Shown: positions 1 to 5,414 of the stretch, piece by piece | How positions within the stretch are numbered: position 1 is the stretch's first letter | Layout: every line of letters starts with the position of its first letter | Assembly (NCBI GenBank): GCA_016763255.1 | Contig: JAESUA010000416.1 | Span: 1 to 6,824 of the forward strand | Source of the DNA: Magnetovibrio sp. | GTDB taxonomy: Bacteria; Pseudomonadota; Alphaproteobacteria; Rhodospirillales; Magnetovibrionaceae | DNA length: 6,824 bases | Direction: 5' to 3' | The notes under the pieces: model-generated | The model's input: the letters and a program-made list of their open reading frames with translations, nothing else | Database searches by the model: none | What the model was told of the DNA's origin: nothing | Position numbers and translations under genes: made by a program

Positions 1-611
1 GCCATCAACTTAACCGCTTCTTTAATCGCCGCTATGTCGCCCTTAACCTGTGGATTGTAGCTCTTGTGCTTGGCCTTGGTCGGCCCAGCGTAGACGCCCA
101 TATCCATCAAGATGTCTTTGGGCAGATCGATCACCACCGGGCCGGGACGACCGGACTGGGCGACATAAAAAGCTTCGTGCATGATGCGTGGAAGATCTTT
201 GATGTCTTTGACCAAATAATTGTGCTTGGTGCACGGCCTGGTGATGCCGGTGGTATCGGCTTCTTGGAACACGTCGTTGCCGATCAAGTGCGTCGGCACC
301 TGACCACACAGACACACCAGCGGAATGGAATCCAGCATCGCATCCAACAAGCCGGTCACCGCATTGGTCGCACCGGGACCCGATGTCACCAGCACGCAAC
401 CCACCTTGCCGGTGGAACGCGCATAACCTTCGGCCGCGTGCACGGCCCCGCCTTCCTGGCGCACCAGAACGTGGCGTAGCTTGTTTTGCTTGTAAATCTC
501 GTCGTAAATCGGGAGTACAGCACCGCCGGGATAGCCAAATACAACATCAACACCCTGGTCTTGCAGGGCTTTGATCACAATTGCGGAACCATTCATCTCG
601 ACGTTTGCCAT
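1..611 (-). CDS. ilvB: Acetolactate synthase large subunit, N-terminal part (gene runs off the left edge)
   Basis: This enzyme condenses two pyruvates, or pyruvate with 2-oxobutyrate, in the first common step of valine, leucine and isoleucine synthesis. It uses thiamine diphosphate (ThDP) and FAD in the cytoplasm, normally with a small regulatory subunit (IlvN/IlvH). Only 203 codons are visible, covering the ThDP pyrimidine-binding domain. FGYPGG lies at residues 25-30, RQEGGAVHAAEGYAR around 51-65 with E53 as the expected catalytic glutamate, SGPGATN at 77-83, GQVP..LIGNDVFQEAD at 103-119 and SGRPGPVVIDLPKD at 153-166. The FAD and C-terminal ThDP domains lie outside the window. I chose the ATG at 611 because a good Shine-Dalgarno sits just before it. 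An in-frame ATG at 686 would add 25 lysine-rich residues but has no ribosome site. The gene lies downstream of miaA on the same strand after a 183-base gap. The symbol could equally be ilvI, as isozymes cannot be told apart from this fragment. Confidence 0.96.
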   Translation of the reverse strand, partial: MANVEMNGSAIVIKALQDQGVDVVFGYPGGAVLPIYDEIYKQNKLRHVLVRQEGGAVHAAEGYARSTGKVGCVLVTSGPGATNAVTGLLDAMLDSIPLVCLCGQVPTHLIGNDVFQEADTTGITRPCTKHNYLVKDIKDLPRIMHEAFYVAQSGRPGPVVIDLPKDILMDMGVYAGPTKAKHKSYNPQVKGDIAAIKEAVKLM

Positions 612-615
612 GATA

Positions 616-622
616 TCCTCTT
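616..622 (-). promoter_or_regulatory. Ribosome binding site of ilvB
   Basis: Read on the minus strand this is AAGAGGA, four bases before the ATG at 611. It is the best Shine-Dalgarno match in the region and supports 611 over the in-frame ATG at 686. Confidence 0.7.
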
Positions 623-634
623 TGGCCTTTTTGA

Positions 635-653
635 GAGGTTTTTCGAAACCCTC
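635..653 (-). promoter_or_regulatory. Small hairpin just before the ilvB ribosome site
   Basis: On the minus strand GAGGGTTT and AAACCTC can pair around a short CGAA-containing loop, with one bulged G. The centre holds the 8-base palindrome TTTCGAAA (641-648). The hairpin ends about 12 bases before the Shine-Dalgarno. It could be part of a leader that tunes ilvB translation, or just a local dyad; there is no U-tract right after it, so I do not call it a terminator. Confidence 0.35.
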
Positions 654-695
654 AGACGGCTTTAGTCCTTCACCATTTAACTTCATAAGGGTGTG

Positions 696-717
696 TTCAC
701 AATCGCGTGAAAGTCAC
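696..717. repeat. Overlapping dyads TTCAC-N6-GTGAA and GTGA-N3-TCAC
   Basis: TTCAC (696-700) and GTGAA (707-711) form a perfect inverted repeat, and GTGA (707-710) also pairs with TCAC (714-717). The middle arm can therefore pair with either side. This might be a protein-binding operator or two mutually exclusive RNA stems ahead of ilvB. I do not recognise it as the site of a named regulator. Confidence 0.3.
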
Positions 718-732
718 AGCCCTAACGCAGAT

Positions 733-767
733 GGGCCGCCCATCGGGTTATCCCCTAGGGCGGGCCC
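733..767 (-). promoter_or_regulatory. Strong nested GC hairpin between miaA and ilvB
   Basis: The arms gggccgccc (733-741) and gggcgggccc (758-767) pair over nine bases with one bulge. Inside them gggtta and tccc form a second small stem (745-754). It starts 28 bases past the miaA stop, so it will be in the miaA transcript. No run of U follows on the minus strand, so it is not a classical intrinsic terminator. It may protect the miaA 3' end, pause RNA polymerase, or form part of an ilv leader. Confidence 0.5.
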
Positions 768-794
768 AGCCGCAAGAGAAGGGAAACTAGACGT

Positions 795-1772
795 TCATGC
801 CCGTTCGGTCAACCAAAACTGCTGAACAAATGAAAAGATTTCCTGACGAAAACTTTGCGAATATTGCGCCGTTAAGACATGGGCATCAGGCAGTTGTGAG
901 CGCACCCACGTCAACTGGCGCTTGGCATAGTTGCGAGAGACCTGCTGGGCCTTGGCCACCGCATCATCCAAGCTCATATCGCCGTTCAGATGGGCGATCA
1001 ATTCCGACACCCCCAAAGCCTTCATCAACGGCAGCGCAGGGTCGAGATCAAGCGACATCAAATCGCGCACTTCAGCCAATGCACCGCCTTCCACCATGCG
1101 AGAAAAACGTGCGTCGATAGCGGCGTAAAGCAACTCACGCGGCGGTACCAGGGCGATGTGGGCGAAGTTGACACCCGGCAACGGCTGTATGCGCGGTTCG
1201 TTCTGCCATGCCGAAAACGCCCGTCCGGTGGCGCTGGAGACCTCCCAGGCCCGGATCAGGCGTTGGGTATCGCCCGCAGGCAAGCGTTGCGCACTTTCGG
1301 GGTCAAGCTTGGCCACCTCCGCCTTAAAGGCATCGGCCCCCAATGTTTTATGCAAGGCGGTGGCTTGATCGCGATATTTTGCATCGATATCGGGAATTGG
1401 CGACAACCCTTCGACCAGACTTTTGAGATACATACCGGTGCCGCCAACCAACACCGGCAGTTGCCCGGTATCGAAGCACGTTTTGATTTCACCCACCGCC
1501 AATTCGGTCCAGTGCCCCGCGGAACACGATTCGGCCCCCGAAAGCACCCCGAACAGCCTGTGTGGCACGCGTTTTTCATCGGCGACGGACGGTCGCGCCG
1601 TCACCTCGCGTAATTCCTTGTAGACCTGCATGGAATCAGCGTTTATCACGGTGCCAGAATACTGCTCGGCGACATCCATCGCCATGGCCGACTTGCCACT
1701 GGCGGTTGGTCCGGCGATGATAAGGACCGAGCGCCGCCCTTGTTCCCTCGATTTGGTGTCATGTAGCAACAT
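795..1772 (-). CDS. miaA: tRNA dimethylallyltransferase MiaA
   Basis: MiaA transfers the dimethylallyl group of dimethylallyl diphosphate to N6 of A37 in tRNAs that read codons starting with U, which stabilises codon pairing. The predicted protein has 325 residues, close to the family's usual 300-320. The P-loop GPTASGKS is at 21-28, DSMQVY at 46-51, VGGTGMY at 109-115, and the C-terminal signature AKRQLTWVR at 283-291. The reading frame stays open far upstream (to 2324), but that part is antisense to serB and has no MiaA similarity, so I start at the ATG at 1772, 15 residues before the first beta strand. A TTG at 1778 is an alternative, because the AGGGTGAG at 1783-1790 is better spaced for it. 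The ATG shares bases 1771-1772 with the serB start. ilvB follows on the same strand and may be co-transcribed. Confidence 0.97.
   Translation of the reverse strand: MLLHDTKSREQGRRSVLIIAGPTASGKSAMAMDVAEQYSGTVINADSMQVYKELREVTARPSVADEKRVPHRLFGVLSGAESCSAGHWTELAVGEIKTCFDTGQLPVLVGGTGMYLKSLVEGLSPIPDIDAKYRDQATALHKTLGADAFKAEVAKLDPESAQRLPAGDTQRLIRAWEVSSATGRAFSAWQNEPRIQPLPGVNFAHIALVPPRELLYAAIDARFSRMVEGGALAEVRDLMSLDLDPALPLMKALGVSELIAHLNGDMSLDDAVAKAQQVSRNYAKRQLTWVRSQLPDAHVLTAQYSQSFRQEIFSFVQQFWLTERA
1693..1721 (+). promoter_or_regulatory. Candidate sigma-70 promoter of serB, inside miaA
   Basis: TTGCCA (1693-1698, 5 of 6 matches to the -35 consensus) and GATGAT (1716-1721, 4 of 6 to the -10) are separated by exactly 17 bases. 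Transcription would begin near 1728, giving a 5' leader of about 43 bases that is antisense to the start of miaA, including part of its P-loop codons. Since no intergenic DNA exists here, some promoter must lie in this stretch; this is the best match I found by eye. Confidence 0.35.
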
Positions 1773-2667
1773 GGACAACGTACTCACCCTGATTTCAAAT
1801 CCCGCGAACGGCGCTTTGACGCCTTCGCAGGTCGAACGTGCGCGCACCGCGCTGGACCAATTGGGGGCCCAGACCACTGCGCCAGACTGGCTATCGCCAA
1901 ACGAAGCCGTCGATATCGAGTTCGACAAGCTGGCGTTAAAGGACGCACAAACTGCAGTCATACAAGCGCTGAACGATGCCCCCATTGATGTGATCGCGCA
2001 AACAACCCTTCGACGCAAGAAAAAGCTGATCATTGCGGATATGGATTCCACCATCGTCGAAGGCGAAACCTTGGACGAATTGGCCGCATTTGCGGGCATT
2101 GGCGACAAGATCGCGGCATTGACCGTGCGCGCCATGAACGGCGAGATCGGCTTTAGCGAAGCCTTGAGAACCCGTGTCGGCATGCTCGAAGGCCTCAGCG
2201 AGAGCTTCCTCAGCGAAACCATGAAAAGCGTTAAGCTCAACCCCGGTGCGCACCAACTGATTACCACCATGCGCGCCCATGGCGCGTTCACAGCGCTGAT
2301 TTCGGGTGGTTTTTCGTTCTTCACCGACCGTATCCGCGAACAGGTCGGCTTTCACATGTCGTTGGGCAACAAGTTGGAAATCATCGACGCCCAATTGACC
2401 GGCCAGGTGATCGCGCCCATCGTCACCAAAGACACCAAGCTGGAAATGCTCATCGATATGGCCGCCCAGCACGAACTTGGCATGACCGACACCTTTGCCA
2501 TCGGCGACGGGGCCAACGACGTGCCGATGCTCAAAGCCGCGGGCATGGGCGTGGCCTATCACGGCCACCCGGTGGCGCGCGAAAATGCCCACGCCTGCCT
2601 CAACCACACGGATCTCAACGGGGCGCTGTTCATCCAGGGCTATCGGCGCGACGAATTTGTGGACTAA
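1771..2667 (+). CDS. serB: Phosphoserine phosphatase SerB
   Basis: SerB removes the phosphate of O-phospho-L-serine, the last step of the phosphorylated serine pathway, in the cytoplasm. The 298-residue protein has all four haloacid dehalogenase motifs: DMDST at 90-94 (D90 nucleophile, D92 acid/base), SGG at 178-180, the conserved lysine K223 in TKLEML, and GDGANDVPML at 245-254 holding the metal-binding aspartates. The first 85 or so residues form the N-terminal regulatory region usual in proteobacterial SerB. The start MDNVLTLI matches the beginning I recall for alphaproteobacterial SerB. An in-frame GTG at 1756 and a longer open frame back to 1630 run antisense through miaA and are not needed. 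No strong Shine-Dalgarno precedes the ATG; only GGTG at 1755-1758 is near. The gene is divergent from miaA with overlapping start codons. Confidence 0.97.
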   Translation: MDNVLTLISNPANGALTPSQVERARTALDQLGAQTTAPDWLSPNEAVDIEFDKLALKDAQTAVIQALNDAPIDVIAQTTLRRKKKLIIADMDSTIVEGETLDELAAFAGIGDKIAALTVRAMNGEIGFSEALRTRVGMLEGLSESFLSETMKSVKLNPGAHQLITTMRAHGAFTALISGGFSFFTDRIREQVGFHMSLGNKLEIIDAQLTGQVIAPIVTKDTKLEMLIDMAAQHELGMTDTFAIGDGANDVPMLKAAGMGVAYHGHPVARENAHACLNHTDLNGALFIQGYRRDEFVD

Positions 2668-2697
2668 TACAGTTTATTAACACGCCCAGCATTGAAC

Positions 2698-2724
2698 TTG
2701 GCGTCGGTTACGATAATCTATAAG
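2698..2724 (+). promoter_or_regulatory. Weak candidate promoter of the unknown gene at 2744
   Basis: TTGGCG (2698-2703) and TATAAG (2719-2724, 5 of 6 to the -10 consensus) lie 15 bases apart, shorter than ideal. GATAAT at 2712-2717 is a second -10-like box. A transcript would start near 2731, close to the gene start. The 76-base gap after serB also allows read-through from serB, as I see no terminator there. Confidence 0.25.
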
Positions 2725-2743
2725 TCAGCCCATCCACACCACA

Positions 2744-3775
2744 ATGGCCAGCTCAATCATGGACCAAGACCCCGCACCAGACAGTGATCAAAAAAGTGAG
2801 CTTCCTTCGGAGGTTGCATTTGAACACGCCTTTTTTCACAGCATCGAAAAAACCTCATTTCGGATTCTCGAAGATACCGAGGATGCGGTGATGATCATGG
2901 TGTTGGATAAAGGTGAGGTATCGCTCAAATTCAGCGGCATCATAAACGAGTTGAAACTCGATAACGATGAGCCCGACGCCAAGATGCTCGACATCGTTGC
3001 CCAAGGCTTGAAATATGTACGGGAATTACGCATCGGTGATCCGGTGCCGTCCGAATTGATCAGCGGTCGGGCATCCTGGGATGTCACCGACCAACACCGG
3101 GCCATTTCGCACAACCGCGTCACCATGCAGCTGGTGTCTTGGATGTCGGGCGATGAAATGCTCATCACCGACCCCGAACAATTGGCCCAGGTGGCCGACG
3201 ACCCCATAACCAAGCAAAAAATCAGCACGGCCTTTTCTAAGGCCGCCAAGGCACTCGGCATCGCAGAAGAAAACCGCGAAGACGTCATCGCCTTGATCAG
3301 TAACTTGGCCGATGAGCTGTCCTATATCGAAGCCTTGCGATTCGTCTTTCGCAACGTCGATGATATTCACAACAGCGTGCTGAAATTGGAAGAGAAATAC
3401 AGGTCCGAGCTCAGCGTGCTTGACACCATAAAATCCGTCAAACGGCTGTTTAAAATCGTCCTCGATGAGTTCAACAATTCGTTTGATCAACTGGATGCCC
3501 AAACCGGTGAAATTCTCTCCGCTCTGACAAACATTGCCCAAGTGACGCGTTTCATCCGCGACAACCGCGACGATCTGCACCGCCGCCTGTGGGCCTGGGA
3601 CGACCTTGTTGAAGAATGGCGCGACCTGCCGCCCAAGCGTTCGCGCAACTCCGAACAGAAACTCGGCGAACTCTACCACTTCCTCGCCCAACGCTTCTTG
3701 CCGCAAAACGAATGGCAGCTCTATTCCAAAGCCTTGGAAAAAACCAAGAAGCGCGCTACCGAAGTGCGGTGGTAA
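2744..3775 (+). CDS. Conserved-looking protein of unknown function, soluble and helical
   Basis: I do not recognise this 343-residue protein. It has no signal peptide or membrane segment, so it is probably cytoplasmic, and it contains no cysteine. Residues 1-25 are polar, acidic and likely disordered. Residues 28-150 look like a mixed alpha/beta domain (FRILEDTEDAVMIMV near 39-53, and tryptophans at 112 and 133). Residues 155-290 are almost all helix-forming, with heptad-like spacing between about 205 and 265 that suggests a coiled coil. A tryptophan-rich stretch, RRLWAWDDLVEEW, lies at 280-292, and the end is basic. Codon use resembles its neighbours and the frame is intact, so it is very probably a real gene. 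The start is unsure: neither the ATG at 2744 nor that at 2759 has a Shine-Dalgarno. It follows serB by 76 bases and ends at a shared terminator. Confidence 0.85.
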   Translation: MASSIMDQDPAPDSDQKSELPSEVAFEHAFFHSIEKTSFRILEDTEDAVMIMVLDKGEVSLKFSGIINELKLDNDEPDAKMLDIVAQGLKYVRELRIGDPVPSELISGRASWDVTDQHRAISHNRVTMQLVSWMSGDEMLITDPEQLAQVADDPITKQKISTAFSKAAKALGIAEENREDVIALISNLADELSYIEALRFVFRNVDDIHNSVLKLEEKYRSELSVLDTIKSVKRLFKIVLDEFNNSFDQLDAQTGEILSALTNIAQVTRFIRDNRDDLHRRLWAWDDLVEEWRDLPPKRSRNSEQKLGELYHFLAQRFLPQNEWQLYSKALEKTKKRATEVRW

Positions 3776-3798
3776 TACCAATCCCCATTTTCGTATAA

Positions 3799-3830
3799 AA
3801 AAAGGACCAGCCCTTCGGCCGGTCCTTTTT
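3799..3830. terminator. Bidirectional intrinsic terminator
   Basis: AAAAAGGACC (3799-3808) pairs with GGTCCTTTTT (3821-3830). After one A-C mismatch, GCC/GGC continues the stem to a CTTC loop (3813-3816). On the plus strand it ends in five T's, serving the gene that ends at 3775. On the minus strand the run of seven A's at 3797-3803 becomes a U-tract, serving trpB2, whose stop lies 20 bases away. It separates two converging genes. Confidence 0.93.
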
Positions 3831-3850
3831 CATCATCGAGAGACAACCGC

Positions 3851-5218
3851 TTATTCGGCAGCCACCTGTGGCAATTTACTCAAAGAATCAGCCAAGACGT
3901 CTTCGTCGTAAGCTTCATCAACCAGTTTGCCATCAAAGAAGTCGGTATAGGCTTGCATGTCGAAGTAACCGTGGCCTGAGAGGTTGAACAAGATGGTCTT
4001 GCTCTCGCCGCTTGCTTTGCACTTCAATGCCTCATCAATGGCCCCTTGCACCGCGTGGGTGCTTTCGGGTGCCGGTACGATGCCTTCGGCTTTGGCAAAT
4101 AACACACCAGCCTTAAAGCAATCGATCTGACCGTAAGCGCGCGCCTCCATCAGGCCAAGGTCATAGGCGTGGCTGACCAACGGTGCCATGCCGTGGTAGC
4201 GCAAGCCACCAGCGTGGATCGGCGATGGCACAAAACTGGAACCCAGCGTGTGCATCTTGACCAACGGCGTCAAGCTGGCGGTATCGCCAAAGTCATAGGC
4301 GAACTTGCCCTTGGTCAGGGTCGGACACGATGCCGGTTCAACCGCTATGACACGGGTGTTTTTGCCTTCGCGCAGATTGCGCCCGATATAGGGGAATGCC
4401 AGACCGGCCAAGTTGGACCCGCCACCGGCGCAACCAATGATGATGTCGGGATCGTCGCCCGCCATATCCATCTGTTCCATGGCTTCCAGGCCGATCACCG
4501 ATTGATGCAACAAGACGTGGTTCAAGACGCTGCCCAGGGCATACTTGGTATCATCACGTTTGCCTGCCAGTTCCACGGCTTCGGAAATGGCGATGCCCAA
4601 CGATCCGCTGCACTCGGGGTCTTTGGCCAAGATGGCGCGACCGGATTCGGTTTCCGTTGACGGGCTGGGCACGCAACGCGCACCGAAGGTCTGCATCAAA
4701 GCGCGGCGATACGGTTTTTGATGGTAGCTGACCTTCACCATGTAAACGTCGACTTCGAGGCCGAAATACTGACCGGCATAGGCGATCGAAGAGCCCCACT
4801 GCCCGGCACCGGTTTCGGTGGTCAGACGCTTGGTGCCTGCTTCTTTGTTGTAAAAAGCCTGCGGCACAGCGGTGTTGGGCTTGTGCGACCCGGTCGGGCT
4901 AACGCCTTCGTATTTGTAATAAATTTTTGCCGGGGTATCGAGCGCCTTTTCCAGCTTGCGCGCACGGAACAAGGGGGACGGACGCCATTGGGCGAGCACG
5001 TCGCGTACCGGCTGAGGAATTTCAACTTCGCGTTCCTGGGTGACTTCCTGGGCGATCAACGCCATCGGGAACAACGCAGCGAGATCATCGGGCCCGATCG
5101 GTTGTCCGGTACCCGGGTGCAACACTGCTGGCGGGGGTGTGGGTAAATCAGCCACAAGGTTGTACCAGTATTTTGGCAAACGATCTTCGCTAAGCAGGTA
5201 TTTGATGCTGTCGGTCAT
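3851..5218 (-). CDS. trpB2: TrpB2-type tryptophan synthase beta chain (stand-alone, PLP-dependent)
   Basis: The enzyme makes L-tryptophan from indole and serine, or a serine derivative, with pyridoxal phosphate. The 455-residue protein is longer than classical TrpB1 (about 400) and carries TrpB2-style variants. RPSPLFRA lies at 79-86, GSHKPN at 110-115 with K113 as the Schiff-base lysine, and ETGAGQWG at 135-142, where TrpB1 usually has GQHG. The phosphate-binding loop CAGGGSN is at 263-269, VEP at 293-295, HAGGLRYHG at 335-343, and LSGHG at 413-417 instead of the LSGRG usual in TrpB1. No trpA or other trp gene is adjacent, as expected for an orphan TrpB2 that may salvage indole. The ATG at 5218 has a very strong Shine-Dalgarno, GGAGGGG. 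Reports that archaeal TrpB2 prefers O-phosphoserine make its serB neighbourhood notable, but the substrate here is not known. Confidence 0.95.
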   Translation of the reverse strand: MTDSIKYLLSEDRLPKYWYNLVADLPTPPPAVLHPGTGQPIGPDDLAALFPMALIAQEVTQEREVEIPQPVRDVLAQWRPSPLFRARKLEKALDTPAKIYYKYEGVSPTGSHKPNTAVPQAFYNKEAGTKRLTTETGAGQWGSSIAYAGQYFGLEVDVYMVKVSYHQKPYRRALMQTFGARCVPSPSTETESGRAILAKDPECSGSLGIAISEAVELAGKRDDTKYALGSVLNHVLLHQSVIGLEAMEQMDMAGDDPDIIIGCAGGGSNLAGLAFPYIGRNLREGKNTRVIAVEPASCPTLTKGKFAYDFGDTASLTPLVKMHTLGSSFVPSPIHAGGLRYHGMAPLVSHAYDLGLMEARAYGQIDCFKAGVLFAKAEGIVPAPESTHAVQGAIDEALKCKASGESKTILFNLSGHGYFDMQAYTDFFDGKLVDEAYDEDVLADSLSKLPQVAAE

Positions 5219-5223
5219 ATATT

Positions 5224-5258
5224 CCCCTCCGTATTGTAATATTTAAGCATCTGAGGGG
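5224..5258 (-). promoter_or_regulatory. trpB2 Shine-Dalgarno with an upstream complementary repeat
   Basis: On the minus strand the ribosome site GGAGGGG (5224-5230) stands five bases before the ATG. Just upstream, CCCCTC (5253-5258) is exactly complementary to GAGGGG (5224-5229), with a 23-base AT-rich loop between. Pairing would hide the ribosome site, giving translational control or a simple on/off switch. The six-base stem is GC-rich but short. If transcription started at the GATAAT box nearby, part of CCCCTC would be missing from the RNA. Confidence 0.4.
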
Positions 5259-5261
5259 CGC

Positions 5262-5290
5262 ATTATCGGACTCTCTGACGAAAAATACCA
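5262..5290 (-). promoter_or_regulatory. Candidate trpB2 promoter
   Basis: On the minus strand GATAAT (5267-5262) matches the -10 consensus at 5 of 6 bases. The sequence 17 bases upstream, TGGTAT (5290-5285), is a poor -35 box. It is the most plausible -10 in the spacer, but the call is weak; an activator or another sigma factor might be needed. Confidence 0.25.
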
Positions 5291-5329
5291 CCGTCATAAA
5301 ATTGAGCATCCTTGTTTCGCGTTGACGAA

Positions 5330-5382
5330 GAGGGTACAACAAACGAACCAGGGTTGAGAAAGCGGCCAACGCTTCCACCCTC
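5330..5382 (+). promoter_or_regulatory. Nested inverted repeats ahead of the PAS-GGDEF gene
   Basis: GAGGGT (5330-5335) and ACCCTC (5377-5382) are exact inverted copies. Inside them AAGCG (5360-5364) and CGCTT (5370-5374) form a five-base hairpin with a GCCAA loop. This could fold in a leader RNA of the downstream gene or act as a DNA site. No U-tract follows, so it is not a terminator. A TTGACG -35-like box lies at 5322-5327, without a convincing -10 partner. Confidence 0.3.
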
Positions 5383-5414
5383 ATGAAAGTAATAACAAAT
5401 TTACCTGCTTTTGA

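Noticed and set aside
714..743. Short ORF MGGPSALGL as an ilv leader peptide (minus strand)
   Set aside because: It holds only two Leu and no Ile or Val codons, has no ribosome site, and begins inside the edge of the GC hairpin.
1630..1770. Upstream extension of serB to a 345-residue protein
   Set aside because: The extra 47 codons mirror the miaA P-loop region on the other strand, while the SerB family begin is at MDNVLTLI.
1773..2324. Upstream extension of the miaA reading frame giving a 509-residue protein
   Set aside because: It is antisense to the conserved core of serB, and the added 184 residues look unlike any MiaA N-terminus; MiaA is complete from 1772.
2682..2704. ACGCC/GGCGT hairpin after serB as a terminator
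   Set aside because: The stem is only five bases with a 13-base loop and no T-run follows, so it is too weak.
3026..3781. 251-residue open frame on the minus strand
   Set aside because: It lies wholly opposite the unknown gene at 2744-3775, runs across the gap next to the terminator, and its sequence looks like an antisense shadow with no recognisable domain.
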